A DNA stretch of 64,000 bases from Polyangiaceae bacterium. Its GTDB lineage: Bacteria > Myxococcota_A > Polyangia > Polyangiales > Polyangiaceae. Of the stretch, positions 8,711 through 17,887 are shown one piece after another. A model generated the notes under the pieces. That model saw only the letters and a program-made list of their open reading frames with translations, was not told the origin of the DNA and did no database searches. The position numbers were made by a program, and so were the translations under genes. The first letter of the stretch is position 1. Each line of letters begins with the position of its first letter. The stretch spans positions 1-64,000 of the forward strand of contig JAICTZ010000041.1 in the NCBI GenBank assembly GCA_025936115.1, read 5' to 3'.

Positions 8711-9868
8711 GTGCACCGTCTGTTGAAAAAGAATCTCTCGTCCGGTCAGCTGCCGCTGCTGGCGATCGCATTCGGAATGGCGACGGCGCTCGCCGGCTGC
8801 CCCGCGCCTTTCGAACGGCGTATCGACGCTGAAGGGTCGGAGCTCGGCGGCGAGGCTGGTGAAGCGACGCTCGGGCGTGCCGGCAAGACGAATGGTTCGA
8901 GCGGTGCAAGCGAGCGTGCCGGGAGTCACGGTGCGACCGCCGGTCACGGCTCGATAAACAGTTCCACGGGCGGCGCTGACACGGGCGCGGGCGGCGGTTC
9001 CGTTGGCGGTTCCACGGACGAGGACGGCGGCGGCGCACGGGAGCCCGCACCGGGCACCGGTGGAACGGCTTCCGCCGGTGGGGGCGCTACGAGCTTCTCA
9101 CAGGGCGGCGCCGGTGCCATCACGACGACAGGTGCCGAAACGAGCGCCGGCAAGTCGAACGGTACGGGCGGCGGTTCATCTGCCGGCGGCGCGCCCGGCG
9201 TCGGCGGCAAAGCAAGTCAAGGTGCAGGCGGGACGCCGAGCGCGACTGGTGGTGCTGCGAGCGCCGCTGCCGGGAAAGCGAACGCTGCGGGCGCGGCGAA
9301 TAGCGCCGCGGGAGCAGGCGCGTCGTCGCAAAACGCCAGCGGCGGCGCACCGAGCGCGACCGGCGGCACGACGAGCACCGGCGGCGCACCGAGCGCGACC
9401 GGCGGCACGACGAGCACCGGCGGCACGGGCGACGAGGTTACGGCATGTGGATTTCGGTTGAGCGCGGTGTTGCCGCTCTGCCCCGACGCTTGCGACAATT
9501 GCGACGACGGCGTGTGCACGTTCGTGTGTCACGGCGAAGAAGACTGCAGCGATCGCACGCTGGCGTGCCCCGAAGGCATGCCGTGTCGCGTCGAATGCGG
9601 CGGCGAGGACAGCTGCTCTCACGCGACGATCACCTGTCCGGAGCTCTTCCCGTGCGATGTCGTCTGTTCCGGCCAGAAAGCGTGCGACCACGCGAGCACG
9701 AAGTGCGCGAGCGGTCCGTGCACGCTGAGCTGTGAAGCCGAGCCCGACGCGTGCAAGGCTTCGAAGCTCGAGTGCGGCTCGAATGCTTGTGCCGCGACGT
9801 GCGAGAGTGACAACGCCCCGGACGTGAGCTGTGGCGACGCGTGCGCGTGCAGCGACTGCACGCGCTGA
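8711..9868 (+). CDS. Gly/Thr/Ser-rich, cysteine-rich lipoprotein
   Basis: The GTG at 8711 gives a good lipoprotein signal (HRLLKKNLSS..., lipobox ALAGC). An in-frame upstream start at 8618 would add a charged stretch unlikely before a signal peptide. Residues ~35-235 are a low-complexity Gly/Ala/Ser/Thr spacer built of GGA/GGT units, with two perfect 39-bp DNA repeats at its end. The last ~140 residues hold about 28 cysteines in repeated patterns (CDNCDDGVCTFVCHGEEDC and similar), which suggests a disulfide-stabilised surface domain. No enzyme motif is visible. This is probably a surface-exposed protein on a flexible stalk. Confidence 0.75.
   Translation: MHRLLKKNLSSGQLPLLAIAFGMATALAGCPAPFERRIDAEGSELGGEAGEATLGRAGKTNGSSGASERAGSHGATAGHGSINSSTGGADTGAGGGSVGGSTDEDGGGAREPAPGTGGTASAGGGATSFSQGGAGAITTTGAETSAGKSNGTGGGSSAGGAPGVGGKASQGAGGTPSATGGAASAAAGKANAAGAANSAAGAGASSQNASGGAPSATGGTTSTGGAPSATGGTTSTGGTGDEVTACGFRLSAVLPLCPDACDNCDDGVCTFVCHGEEDCSDRTLACPEGMPCRVECGGEDSCSHATITCPELFPCDVVCSGQKACDHASTKCASGPCTLSCEAEPDACKASKLECGSNACAATCESDNAPDVSCGDACACSDCTR
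9341..9418 (+). repeat. Two perfect 39-bp tandem repeats inside the lipoprotein gene
   Basis: Copies at 9341-9379 and 9380-9418 are identical. Each encodes 13 residues, GGAPSATGGTTST. They are in frame, so gain or loss of a copy would only lengthen or shorten the spacer. Confidence 0.85.
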
Positions 9869-9910
9869 CGCGGACCCCCGCGCCGCGCGCGAGGTGCTAC
9901 CACGGGAAAC

Positions 9911-10972
9911 ATGCACCTGTTTGCGCCCTTGGAGCTCGCTGGCGTCACGCTCAAGAATCGCATCGCCGTTTCGCCGATGTGCCAGTACTCCGCGGACAAC
10001 GGCCACCCGACTGACTGGCACCTCGTGCATCTCGGGAGCCGTGCGGTAGGAGGAGCCTCGCTCGTCGTGGCCGAGGCCACCGCGGTCGAAGCGATCGGCC
10101 GCATTTCTCCGGAGGACACCGGCCTGTGGCTCGACTCCCAAGCCGAGGCTTGGGGCAAAATCGCTCGCTTCGTGCGCGAGCAGGGCGCGGTTGCGGGCGT
10201 TCAGCTCGCGCACGCCGGACGCAAAGCGAGCACGGCCGCGCCGTGGAACGGCGGAGGCCCGTTGACACCCGAGGCTGGTGGTTTCGAGTCCGTCGTGGCG
10301 CCCAGCGCCGTGCCTTTCGACGACGGCTGGGTCGTGCCCCGAGCGCTCGATCGGCGCAGCATCGACGGCGTCGTGGACGCGTTCGCGCGCGCCGCCGAGC
10401 GCGCGCTAGCCGCCGGGTTCCAGTTCGTGGAGATCCACGCGGCCCACGGTTACCTGTTGCACGAATTTCTGTCGCCGCTCGCGAATCGTCGCACCGACGA
10501 GTACGGCGGTTCTTTCGAGAATCGCGTGCGTCTCGTGCGGCGGGTCGTCGAAGCCGTGCGCGGCGTGTGGCCCGCGCGCCTGCCGCTTTCATTGCGCATT
10601 TCGGCGACCGACTGGGTCGACGGCGGGTGGGACCTGGAGCAGTCGGTCGCGCTCGTGTCGTTGCTCCGTTCGGAGGGCGTTACGATCGTGGACTGCTCGA
10701 GCGGCGGTGTCGTCCCGCGTGTCCACATCCCGACTGGTCCGGGCTATCAGACGACGTTCGCGAGCGAAATCCGGCGTCGCACGTCGATGCCGACGGCAGC
10801 GGTCGGCTTCATCGTCGGCGCCGAACAGGCCGACCACGTGATTCGCTCCGGACAAGCCGATCTCGTGTTTTTGGCGCGGGAGCTCCTCCGTGATCCCTAT
10901 TTCCCACGCCGGGCGGCTCGAGCACTCGGAGTGAAGCTCGAGCCGCCGAAGCAGTACGCTCGCGCGTGGTAG
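9911..10972 (+). CDS. namA: NADPH:flavin oxidoreductase, YqjM/NamA-type old yellow enzyme
   Basis: A 353-residue FMN TIM-barrel enzyme. N-terminal LKNRIAVSPMCQYSA contains the Cys that tunes FMN in the YqjM subgroup. HAGRKAS, EIHAAHGYLLHEFLSP and NRRTDEYGGSFENRVR match the class in order, and GFIVGAEQAD...GQADLVFLARELLRDP provides the phosphate-binding end. It would reduce activated C=C bonds of enones, nitro compounds or similar, using NADPH. It stands alone. The stop lies 3 bp from the convergent small lipoprotein gene. Confidence 0.92.
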   Translation: MHLFAPLELAGVTLKNRIAVSPMCQYSADNGHPTDWHLVHLGSRAVGGASLVVAEATAVEAIGRISPEDTGLWLDSQAEAWGKIARFVREQGAVAGVQLAHAGRKASTAAPWNGGGPLTPEAGGFESVVAPSAVPFDDGWVVPRALDRRSIDGVVDAFARAAERALAAGFQFVEIHAAHGYLLHEFLSPLANRRTDEYGGSFENRVRLVRRVVEAVRGVWPARLPLSLRISATDWVDGGWDLEQSVALVSLLRSEGVTIVDCSSGGVVPRVHIPTGPGYQTTFASEIRRRTSMPTAAVGFIVGAEQADHVIRSGQADLVFLARELLRDPYFPRRAARALGVKLEPPKQYARAW

Positions 10973-10975
10973 CGC

Positions 10976-11197
10976 CTACTGGTCGCCGTTCGCCTTGTCC
11001 TTGATCTTTTCCCCGGCCTCCTCCGTCTTTTCACCAGTCTTGTCCGCCGCATCCTTCGCGGCGTCCTTCGTGTCCTCGCCCGCTTGATCCACCTTTTCGC
11101 CCGCTCGCTCGGCAGGGCCTTCGGCCGGTTTGTCATGGTGCGAGCAAGCGGCCAAAGCGATAGCGGTCACCACACAGGCACAAAATTGAGCTTTCAT
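10976..11197 (-). CDS. Small charged lipoprotein
   Basis: 73 residues with a signal peptide ending in lipobox ALAAC. The remainder is a highly charged Lys/Glu/Asp/Ala sequence with heptad-like repeats (GEKVDQAGEDTKDAAKDAAD), which suggests a long amphipathic helix of the LEA-like or murein-lipoprotein-like kind. AAAGGA lies upstream of the ATG. A strong hairpin occupies the leader (11217-11251). The function is unknown; an envelope stress or structural role is plausible. Confidence 0.8.
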   Translation of the reverse strand: MKAQFCACVVTAIALAACSHHDKPAEGPAERAGEKVDQAGEDTKDAAKDAADKTGEKTEEAGEKIKDKANGDQ

Positions 11198-11216
11198 TCA
11201 TCGGTCCTTTCGGGCC

Positions 11217-11251
11217 GCGAGCGTTGCAGGGCCCGTGCCAGCAACGCTCGC
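11217..11251. promoter_or_regulatory. 11-bp perfect stem-loop in leader of small lipoprotein / after DUF763
   Basis: GCGAGCGTTGC pairs exactly with GCAACGCTCGC across a 13-nt loop. It lies 20 bp before the small lipoprotein start and ~110 bp after the DUF763 stop, both on the minus strand. It may end the DUF763 transcript or be a structured 5' leader. There is no T run. Confidence 0.5.
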
Positions 11252-11361
11252 CCGGACGAGTCAGCCTCACGAGCGTGGCAAAGCGCATCGGCCGGGGACG
11301 CGGTGCAGCTCCGCCGAGCACCTTCTTCTTCGCATCGTTGACGTTCGGGGAGGCGCTGGCG

Positions 11362-12579
11362 TCAGGTCCGGTCGAAAACGCTGCGCCCGCCGAGCTCGCC
11401 GGAGCGGTCGCGTTCACGGGCGACGTACGTCTCGAAGTCGGGGCCGTTCGCGGCGCGCTCGAGCGAACGCGCTTGAGCATCCAGGCGCGCGAACGCCGCG
11501 AGCTTGTCGTCGTTGCCGAGCTTGGCGCACTCCACGGCGCTTCGTAGCGTGCGCAGCGTCTGGTCGTAGACCTTGAGCGGCACCGGAAACGGATGGCCGT
11601 CCTTGCCGCCGTGCGCGAGCGAAAAGCGAGCAGGATCGGAGAAGCGAAACGGCGCTCCGTGAATGACCTCCGCGACGAGAGCGAGCGCTTCCACGGTGCG
11701 CGCGCCCACTCCGGGAACCGCGAGCAGCTCTTCGAAATCGCGCGGGCCGCGCTCCGCCGCCGCCGCGAGGCTCGCGTGCAAGCGCCGGAGCACTATGTCG
11801 GACCCGCGCACGTCGTGATGCGCCGGCAGCGACAAATGTGGCAAGACCTGCTGCGCCGGCAGCGCGGCCGGCGCGCGCAATTTCGCGAGCGAACCGACGA
11901 CGCGATCGGGCCCGCCCGCGAGGAGCTCGAGCTGACTGCGCCGCGAGGCCTCCGCGCGCCGATCGGTGAGGTTGACGATCGGCGCCACGCCGGGTTTGCC
12001 TTCGATCGCGGCGTGCGGTTCGTCGACGAAGTTTCGCACCTGTTCCGAGAGCCAGTGATAGCGGCGCGCCTCGCGCCTCGTCGTGTCCATGCCCTGCTGG
12101 ATCACGGTCCACGCGCCCGAGCGCGACACGACGAAGCCGTGCAGGTAGAGCTCGAAGCCGTCTTGCACGGCGGCGCTGTCCACTTTGGCGACGAGCCGGC
12201 TCGTGCTCGCGAGCCGCGCGCCGTCGAGGCCCGTCACGTCGCCGACGCGCAAGAGCTCACTCGGCGTCTGGCGCGAGTGGCGGCCGCGTCCGCCGCACAC
12301 GTAGAGTCCGAGCTCGTCCTCGAGCGGCGCGAGCCCACGCTTGAGCGCGCCGAGCACCGACGTCGTGATCCCCGACGAATGCCAATCCATGCCCATGACG
12401 GCGCCGAAGGACTGAAACCAGAACGGATGCGAGAGTCGCCGCAGCACCTCGTCGCGGCCGTATTCGTGCGCAATCGCCTCGACGATCACCCGCCCGAGCC
12501 GCGTCATGCGCTGCCCGAGCCACGCGGGCACACGCCCGCCGTGCAGGGGCAGATCCGCCGTGCCGCTCCGGCGCGTCAT
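11362..12579 (-). CDS. DUF763 family protein with helix-hairpin-helix segment
   Basis: 405 residues that begin with the conserved DUF763 N-terminus: GTADLPLHGGRVPAWL, LSHPFWFQSFGAVMGMDWHSSG and YVCGGRGRHSRQTP. Further on, FEELLAVPGVGARTVEALALV is a helix-hairpin-helix-type DNA-binding motif. The family is known mostly from archaea and some bacteria, with no settled function; nucleic-acid binding is inferred from the HhH. It is divergent from the short gene at 12659. Confidence 0.88.
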   Translation of the reverse strand: MTRRSGTADLPLHGGRVPAWLGQRMTRLGRVIVEAIAHEYGRDEVLRRLSHPFWFQSFGAVMGMDWHSSGITTSVLGALKRGLAPLEDELGLYVCGGRGRHSRQTPSELLRVGDVTGLDGARLASTSRLVAKVDSAAVQDGFELYLHGFVVSRSGAWTVIQQGMDTTRREARRYHWLSEQVRNFVDEPHAAIEGKPGVAPIVNLTDRRAEASRRSQLELLAGGPDRVVGSLAKLRAPAALPAQQVLPHLSLPAHHDVRGSDIVLRRLHASLAAAAERGPRDFEELLAVPGVGARTVEALALVAEVIHGAPFRFSDPARFSLAHGGKDGHPFPVPLKVYDQTLRTLRSAVECAKLGNDDKLAAFARLDAQARSLERAANGPDFETYVARERDRSGELGGRSVFDRT

Positions 12580-12658
12580 GGCCCAATATTAGCGTTTCTG
12601 TCGCCGAGCGCCGCGCTTGACGACGGGAATACCGGGCCCGATAGATGGGTTAGCGGAC

Positions 12659-12865
12659 ATGGCTCTGTCGTTGATGCCCATTTTGATCCATAGCGAAGCG
12701 GTATCGGCGGAGGTGCGCGCCGTGCTGCGAGCCGCCGACGCGTCACCGCCGGAAAAGCGACGCGCCGAGCTCGAAGCCGCCGCTCGCCTCCTGTATGGTG
12801 AATTCCGGCTCGATTGTCGCGACGTGCGCGAGCTCGTTGGTCTCGGGCCGAAACACGAGTGCTGA
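12659..12865 (+). CDS. Short conserved-looking protein of unknown function
   Basis: 68 residues with a hydrophobic start (MALSLMPILIHSEAV) followed by a helical charged region (PPEKRRAELEAAARLLYGEF). I do not recognise a family. A promoter-like TTGACG (12617-12622) and GATAGA (12640-12645), spaced 17 bp, lie just upstream, so the message could be nearly leaderless; no ribosome-binding site is visible. Coding status is moderately supported by third-position GC bias. Confidence 0.5.
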   Translation: MALSLMPILIHSEAVSAEVRAVLRAADASPPEKRRAELEAAARLLYGEFRLDCRDVRELVGLGPKHEC

Positions 12866-12874
12866 GCGTCGGGG

Positions 12875-13486
12875 TCACGCCCGATCGCGGAAGTCGATGT
12901 GCACGTCGCTGAAACCGAGCGAGCGCATGAGGCTTCGTACGGTGCGTTCGACCGACTGTTCAGCGCGTTTCTGGATGCCGCCTTCTTCGGCAGCGGCGCG
13001 CAGGGTCTGCTCGGCGGCGCGGCGCGCTTCGGTCTCGAGTGACTCCTTGCGCTCGGCGAGCGCGTCGGTCTTGCGCGTGTGCACGTAAGTGCGCTCGTTG
13101 TCGAGCCGCGCGGAAAAGATCTCGACCGGAGGCAAGTGCAGCGTGACCGAGCGTCGATCGGCGCTCACGCTCACGTCGCCCGGTCCGAGCTTGCCGAAGT
13201 CGACGCCTGCCGTCACGTCGCCGCTCGCCACGAGCAGGATGGCGTCCTCGGCCGAGATCAGGCCGAACAGCGCTTGCTGCTTGTCCTTCAGGTCGACGAC
13301 GCGTTCGACGTGATAGCTCACGCCTTCGAGGCGGGAGAGCTCGCGAACCTGCGTGATGACATCAGGGAGGGGTTCCGGGTGCTTGTCCCACTTGAACCAT
13401 TCCGGCGCGAACCTGCCGAGCACGAGACCGAGCGCGAGCGTGAGGGCGGCGACGAACCAGGACTGCGAGGCACGCCCGACTGCCAT
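12875..13486 (-). CDS. Membrane-anchored DUF4230-like protein
   Basis: 203 residues read from the ATG at 13486. One N-terminal membrane helix (WFVAALTLALGLVLGRF) is followed by an extracytoplasmic domain. Its pattern (VSYHVERVVDLKD, LVASGDVTAGVDFGKL, VTLHLPPVEIFSARLDNERTYVH) fits DUF4230. The C-terminal half is helical and charged. The function of the family is unknown. The stop is 9 bp from the convergent short gene. Confidence 0.72.
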   Translation of the reverse strand: MAVGRASQSWFVAALTLALGLVLGRFAPEWFKWDKHPEPLPDVITQVRELSRLEGVSYHVERVVDLKDKQQALFGLISAEDAILLVASGDVTAGVDFGKLGPGDVSVSADRRSVTLHLPPVEIFSARLDNERTYVHTRKTDALAERKESLETEARRAAEQTLRAAAEEGGIQKRAEQSVERTVRSLMRSLGFSDVHIDFRDRA

Positions 13487-13721
13487 GTCTGAGACACGAT
13501 AGCACTCGCGCAAGGCTGCGCGGCCGTCGAGCGAGGCGGCTGCCCTGCAGGTCGGCGCTCTACGGGGTCGCGAAAAAGCCGCGGTGCAAGCGGTCTCGGG
13601 TGTAGTAGTTTGTAAGCGTCCGGGACGCGGTCTTCCCGTACTCGCGGCAAGGGGCTCGGTTATTGAAAACGGCTATTTTTGAGCTCGCGCCAGTGTGCGC
13701 TCGCTACGGCGGTCGTGGTTC

Positions 13722-16700
13722 ATGACCTCCGGGTCGGGCGCGAACGCGCGGCCGTTCGCCGAGCTCCTCGGCGTGCTTCCGTTCGGCGTGCTCGTGTGGA
13801 CCACGAACGCTCGACTCGTCTATTCGAATGCTCACGCCGCGGAGGTCGCCGGACGGCCCCTCGCTCGTGGCCTCTCGCTCAGCGAGGTCACCGCCACGCT
13901 CTGCTTGCGTCAGACGTCGAATGGCGACGTGTATCCGGCCGAGCGACTGCTCGCCGCTGACGTTTTCAGCGGGCATGTCTCGGCGTTCGCTGACTGTGAG
14001 CTCGAGCTACCGGGCGGGATCCGACGTCAAATCGAGGGCTTTACGACGCCGGTCATGGACGCGCACGGCGCCGTCTCGTCGGCGGTGACTACCTTTCGGG
14101 ACGTGACGGACGCGCGCCGCGCCGAGGCGCTCGCCGCCGGGGAAGCGCACATCCTCGAGCTCGTCGCCTCGTCGCATCCGCTCCGCGAGACGCTCGGTGC
14201 GCTCGCGCGCCTGTTCGAGAGTCAGTCGGACGGCATGCTCGCGTCGGTGCTGCTCGTCGAAAAGGGCGTCGTTCAGCACGCGGCCAGCCCGAGTTTGCCC
14301 GAAACATGGGCCCGCGCCATCGACGGCCAGCCGATCGGCCCCGATCGCGGATCGTGCGGCACCGCCGCGTTCCTGAAAATGCCGGTGATCGTCACCGACA
14401 TCGCGACGGATCCGCGCTGGGCGCTCTATCGCGACTGGGCGCTCGCGCTCGGGCTACGGGCATGTTGGTCGACGCCCGTGCTCACGGTCGAGCGCGAGGT
14501 CCTCGGCACCTTCGCGTTTTATTACACGGAGCCACGCGCGCCGACGCCGCGGCTCTTGGAGCTCGCGCAGCAAGCGAGCAGGCTTGCGTTGATCGCCATC
14601 GAACGCGATCGGCACGAGCGGGTCCGAGCGGAGCTCGCAGCGCTCAAGGAGCGCGAGCAACTCCACGCCGTGCTCGATCACGCGCCGAGCGCCGTCGCGA
14701 TTTTACGCGGCGGGCGTGTTCGCTACGCCAACTCGATGCTCAAACGGCTGTTCCACGTCGAGCCTGGCGACGAGCCCGCGCGGCGTTTGGGCGCAGGTGA
14801 GCTCGCGCACGTTTTCGCCGAGCTCACCCCTGGCGAGCGGCGTGAAGACATCGAGGCGCAAGTGACGCGCGACGACGGTGGCGTCACGGATCTGCTGGCG
14901 ACGTATCGCTCCGTCATTTACGAAGGTGAAGAGAGCACGCTCGTCTATTTGGTGGACGTCGGTAAACTGAAGAGCGCCGAGCGACGGCTCGGCGTCGTGT
15001 CCGAGCGCCTGCGCATGGCAACGCGCGGCGCGAGCATCGGCGTCTGGAGCATCGAGCTGCCGGCGGGCGCGGTGGAGTGGGACGACGTGATGCATCGGCT
15101 CTACGGCGTCGAGCCGGCGCCGGGCCTCGACTACCGCGCGATCTGGCGCGAACGGCTGGGCCCCGAGGATCGCGACCGCATCGATCTCGCGATCCGCAAC
15201 GGCCTCCGCTCGGACGTGGCGCTCGACACCGAGTTCGCGGTGATGCTGCCCGACGGTACGGAGCGGCAGCTGCGCGCCAACGCCGTGATCGAACGGGACG
15301 CGAGCGGTCGCGCCGTGCGGCTCATCGGCACGAACTGGGACGTGACGGCGCAGAAGCGCGCGGAGGAAGCGCTGCTGCAGGCCAAGGAAGCGGCCGAAGC
15401 GGCCACACGCGCCAAGTCGCTGTTCTTGGCGAACATGAGCCACGAGATCAGGACTCCCATGAACGCGATCTTGGGCTACGCGCAGCTCTTGCATCGCGAT
15501 CAGGCGCTCGGTCCGACCCAGCGCCGCCAGCTCGAGGTGATTCGCTCGAGCGGCGAGCACCTGCTCACGCTGATCAACGACATCCTCGAAATGTCCAAGA
15601 TCGAGGCGGGTCGGAGCTCGCTCTCGATCGCGCCGTTTTCGCCCGCTTCACTGATCGGCGAGGTCGAGCGCATGTTCGGCGGGCTCGCGCGCGACAAAGG
15701 GCTCGCGCTGTCGACGGCGCTCGACGCCGGCCTTCCGGAGGCGGTGCACGGCGACGCCGTCAAGGTGCGTCAAGTGCTCATCAATCTGCTGAGCAACGCC
15801 GTCAAGTTCACCGAGCAGGGCTCCGTGCGGCTCGAGGCAACGGCCCTGCGCGTCGAAGCAGGACGCCTCCTCCTCACGATTACCGTGCGCGACACCGGTC
15901 CCGGTATCGCCCAGCCCGACCTTGCGCGCATCTTCAACGCTTTCGATCAGTCCGAAGCCGGCGTGCGCACGAGCGGCACGGGCCTCGGCCTCGCGATCAG
16001 CGCGCACTTCGCGGCCTTGATGCAGGGTGGCATCGACGTCGAGAGCGCGCTCGGGCACGGCAGTACGTTCACCTTCGCCTTCGAAGCAACGGACGCCTCG
16101 CGCGGCGAGCTCGTCTCGGCGCGCGGTCCGGAGCTCGCCGTGGGCCTCGAACCGGGTCAGCCGGTGCCGCGCGTGCTCGTGGTGGACGACGTCGCGACCA
16201 ACCGCGAGCTCTTGGTCGAGCTGCTCTCGAGCATCGGTTTCGAAGTGCGGACCGCGGCGGACGGCGAAGAGGCGCTCGGCGTGCACGACGTGTTCCGCCC
16301 CGATCTCGTGCTCATGGATCTGCGCATGCCGGGCATAGGCGGCATCGCCACGACGATGGAGCTCAGGGCTCGCGGCTCACGCGCCGTGATCATCGCCATC
16401 ACGGCGAGCGGACTCTCCGACGCCGAAGAGGAGTCGCTCGCCGCCGGCGCCGACGTGTTCGTGCGAAAGCCCTACCGCGAGGCGGACTTGCTGGCGAAAA
16501 TCGGGGCAGCCCTCGGCGTGCGCTACGTGCATCCGCGCTCGACTTGGGCCGACGCGCCGCCGCCCTCGTCACGTCTCGGTCCGGGGCTGGCGGCCGTTTT
16601 CGCGAAGCTGCCCTCGGACCTCGTCGTCGAGCTGCACGACGCGGCCGTGCAGGCGCGCGCCACGCGACTCAAGCACCTCGCCGAACGCGCGCGTGTGCAC

Positions 16701-16793
16701 TCGGACGCCGCGGCCGACGCCATCGCCGACGCCGCCGAGCGCTTCGATTACGGCGAGCTCGTCGCGGCGCTCGGCGTGGAGTCTCGCCCGTGA
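13722..16793 (+). CDS. Hybrid sensor histidine kinase (PAS-GAF-PAS-PAS-HisKA-HATPase-REC)
   Basis: 1023 residues from the ATG at 13722 (an in-frame GTG at 13695 is the alternative). Domains in order: PAS ~15-125, GAF ~140-300, PAS ~310-420, PAS/PAC ~430-550, HisKA with FLANMSHEIRTPMNAILGY (His ~574), HATPase (NLLSNAVKFTEQG, DTGPGIA, TSGTGLGLAIS), a receiver with VLVVDDVATNREL and phospho-acceptor Asp in LVLMDLRMPG (~865), and a C-terminal helical tail of the kind seen in BarA-like kinases. No transmembrane helix is evident, so it is probably a cytoplasmic sensor. It overlaps the next kinase gene by 4 nt (GTGA). Confidence 0.93.
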   Translation: MTSGSGANARPFAELLGVLPFGVLVWTTNARLVYSNAHAAEVAGRPLARGLSLSEVTATLCLRQTSNGDVYPAERLLAADVFSGHVSAFADCELELPGGIRRQIEGFTTPVMDAHGAVSSAVTTFRDVTDARRAEALAAGEAHILELVASSHPLRETLGALARLFESQSDGMLASVLLVEKGVVQHAASPSLPETWARAIDGQPIGPDRGSCGTAAFLKMPVIVTDIATDPRWALYRDWALALGLRACWSTPVLTVEREVLGTFAFYYTEPRAPTPRLLELAQQASRLALIAIERDRHERVRAELAALKEREQLHAVLDHAPSAVAILRGGRVRYANSMLKRLFHVEPGDEPARRLGAGELAHVFAELTPGERREDIEAQVTRDDGGVTDLLATYRSVIYEGEESTLVYLVDVGKLKSAERRLGVVSERLRMATRGASIGVWSIELPAGAVEWDDVMHRLYGVEPAPGLDYRAIWRERLGPEDRDRIDLAIRNGLRSDVALDTEFAVMLPDGTERQLRANAVIERDASGRAVRLIGTNWDVTAQKRAEEALLQAKEAAEAATRAKSLFLANMSHEIRTPMNAILGYAQLLHRDQALGPTQRRQLEVIRSSGEHLLTLINDILEMSKIEAGRSSLSIAPFSPASLIGEVERMFGGLARDKGLALSTALDAGLPEAVHGDAVKVRQVLINLLSNAVKFTEQGSVRLEATALRVEAGRLLLTITVRDTGPGIAQPDLARIFNAFDQSEAGVRTSGTGLGLAISAHFAALMQGGIDVESALGHGSTFTFAFEATDASRGELVSARGPELAVGLEPGQPVPRVLVVDDVATNRELLVELLSSIGFEVRTAADGEEALGVHDVFRPDLVLMDLRMPGIGGIATTMELRARGSRAVIIAITASGLSDAEEESLAAGADVFVRKPYREADLLAKIGAALGVRYVHPRSTWADAPPPSSRLGPGLAAVFAKLPSDLVVELHDAAVQARATRLKHLAERARVHSDAAADAIADAAERFDYGELVAALGVESRP

Positions 16794-17887
16794 CCGCCCC
16801 TGCCAACGTGCTCGTCGTCGACGACACCGTCGAGAATCTGCGCCTCATCGCCAGCATGCTCGGCCAACAGGGCTACGAGGTGCGACCCGTCACGAACGGC
16901 CGTCAAGCGCTGCTCGCCGTCGAACGCGATCCGCCCGATCTGATCCTGCTCGACATCAACATGCCGGGCATGAACGGCTACGAGGTGTGCGCGCGGCTCA
17001 AAAAAAACGAGGCGCTCAAGGACGTGCCGGTGATCTTTTTGACGGCGCTGAGCGACGTAGCGGACAAAATTCGCGCTTTCGAGGCGGGCGGCGTCGATTA
17101 CATCACGAAGCCGTTCCGGATGGAGGAGGTGCACGCGCGCGTGCGCACGCACCTCGCGCTGCGCCAGTCGGCGCGGGAGCTCGAGCGGAGTTACGCCCGC
17201 CTGCGCGAGCTCGAACAGCTGCGCGACGATCTCGTGCACATGATCGTCCACGACATGCGCTCGCCGCTGATGGTGCTCAAGGGTCATCTCGCGCTCTTGC
17301 GGCAGGGCGGCGTCGGGAAGTTCAGCGCCGAGGCGGACGCGGACCTCGTGTCGGCGCTGCAAGCGGCCGATCACCTGAAGAACATGGCCAACGAGCTGCT
17401 CGACATGAGCCGGCTCGAAGAGGGGAAGCTGCCGATCGTCCCCGAGCCGCACGATTTGGTCGCGCTCGTGGCCGAGGTGACGGCGGACGTCCGCGTGCTC
17501 GATCGTGCGCGCGCGTTCTGCGTGACGGGCGTGAAGACGGTTTTGGTCGCGTGCGACGGGCGCCTGATTCGCCGCGTCCTGCAAAACCTCGTCAGCAATG
17601 CCGTCAAGCACACGCCGGCAGGCAGCGCGATCGACATCGACGTCTCCGTGACGGGTGGCGTGGCGCGTGTCGCCGTCTCCGATCGGGGGCCGGGGATCCC
17701 GGGGGAAGCCCGAACGAGGATCTTCGAGAAATTCGGCACCGTCATGAGCTTGCGCGAGGGGAAATTTCACTCCGCAGGCATCGGGCTCGCGTTCTGTAAG
17801 CTCGCGGTCGAGGCGCACGGAGGCGCCATCGGCGTCGAGGCGCGAAAGCCGCGCGGCAGCGTCTTCTGGTTCGAACTACGCGTCTGA
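16790..17887 (+). CDS. Receiver-histidine kinase (REC-HisKA-HATPase)
   Basis: 365 residues. The GTG start overlaps the upstream stop, which indicates translational coupling. A receiver (VLVVDDTVENLRLI; Asp ~55 in LILLDINMPGMNGYE) is followed by a short coiled region, a HisKA with MIVHDMRSPLMVLKGH (His ~153) and a HATPase (LVSNAVKHTPAG, SDRGPGIPG, GIGLAFCKLAVEAHGG). The hybrid kinase upstream probably passes phosphate to this receiver, which would then gate its own kinase; that is inference from order and coupling. The 3' end overlaps the convergent third kinase by 12 bp. Confidence 0.92.
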   Translation: MTAPANVLVVDDTVENLRLIASMLGQQGYEVRPVTNGRQALLAVERDPPDLILLDINMPGMNGYEVCARLKKNEALKDVPVIFLTALSDVADKIRAFEAGGVDYITKPFRMEEVHARVRTHLALRQSARELERSYARLRELEQLRDDLVHMIVHDMRSPLMVLKGHLALLRQGGVGKFSAEADADLVSALQAADHLKNMANELLDMSRLEEGKLPIVPEPHDLVALVAEVTADVRVLDRARAFCVTGVKTVLVACDGRLIRRVLQNLVSNAVKHTPAGSAIDIDVSVTGGVARVAVSDRGPGIPGEARTRIFEKFGTVMSLREGKFHSAGIGLAFCKLAVEAHGGAIGVEARKPRGSVFWFELRV

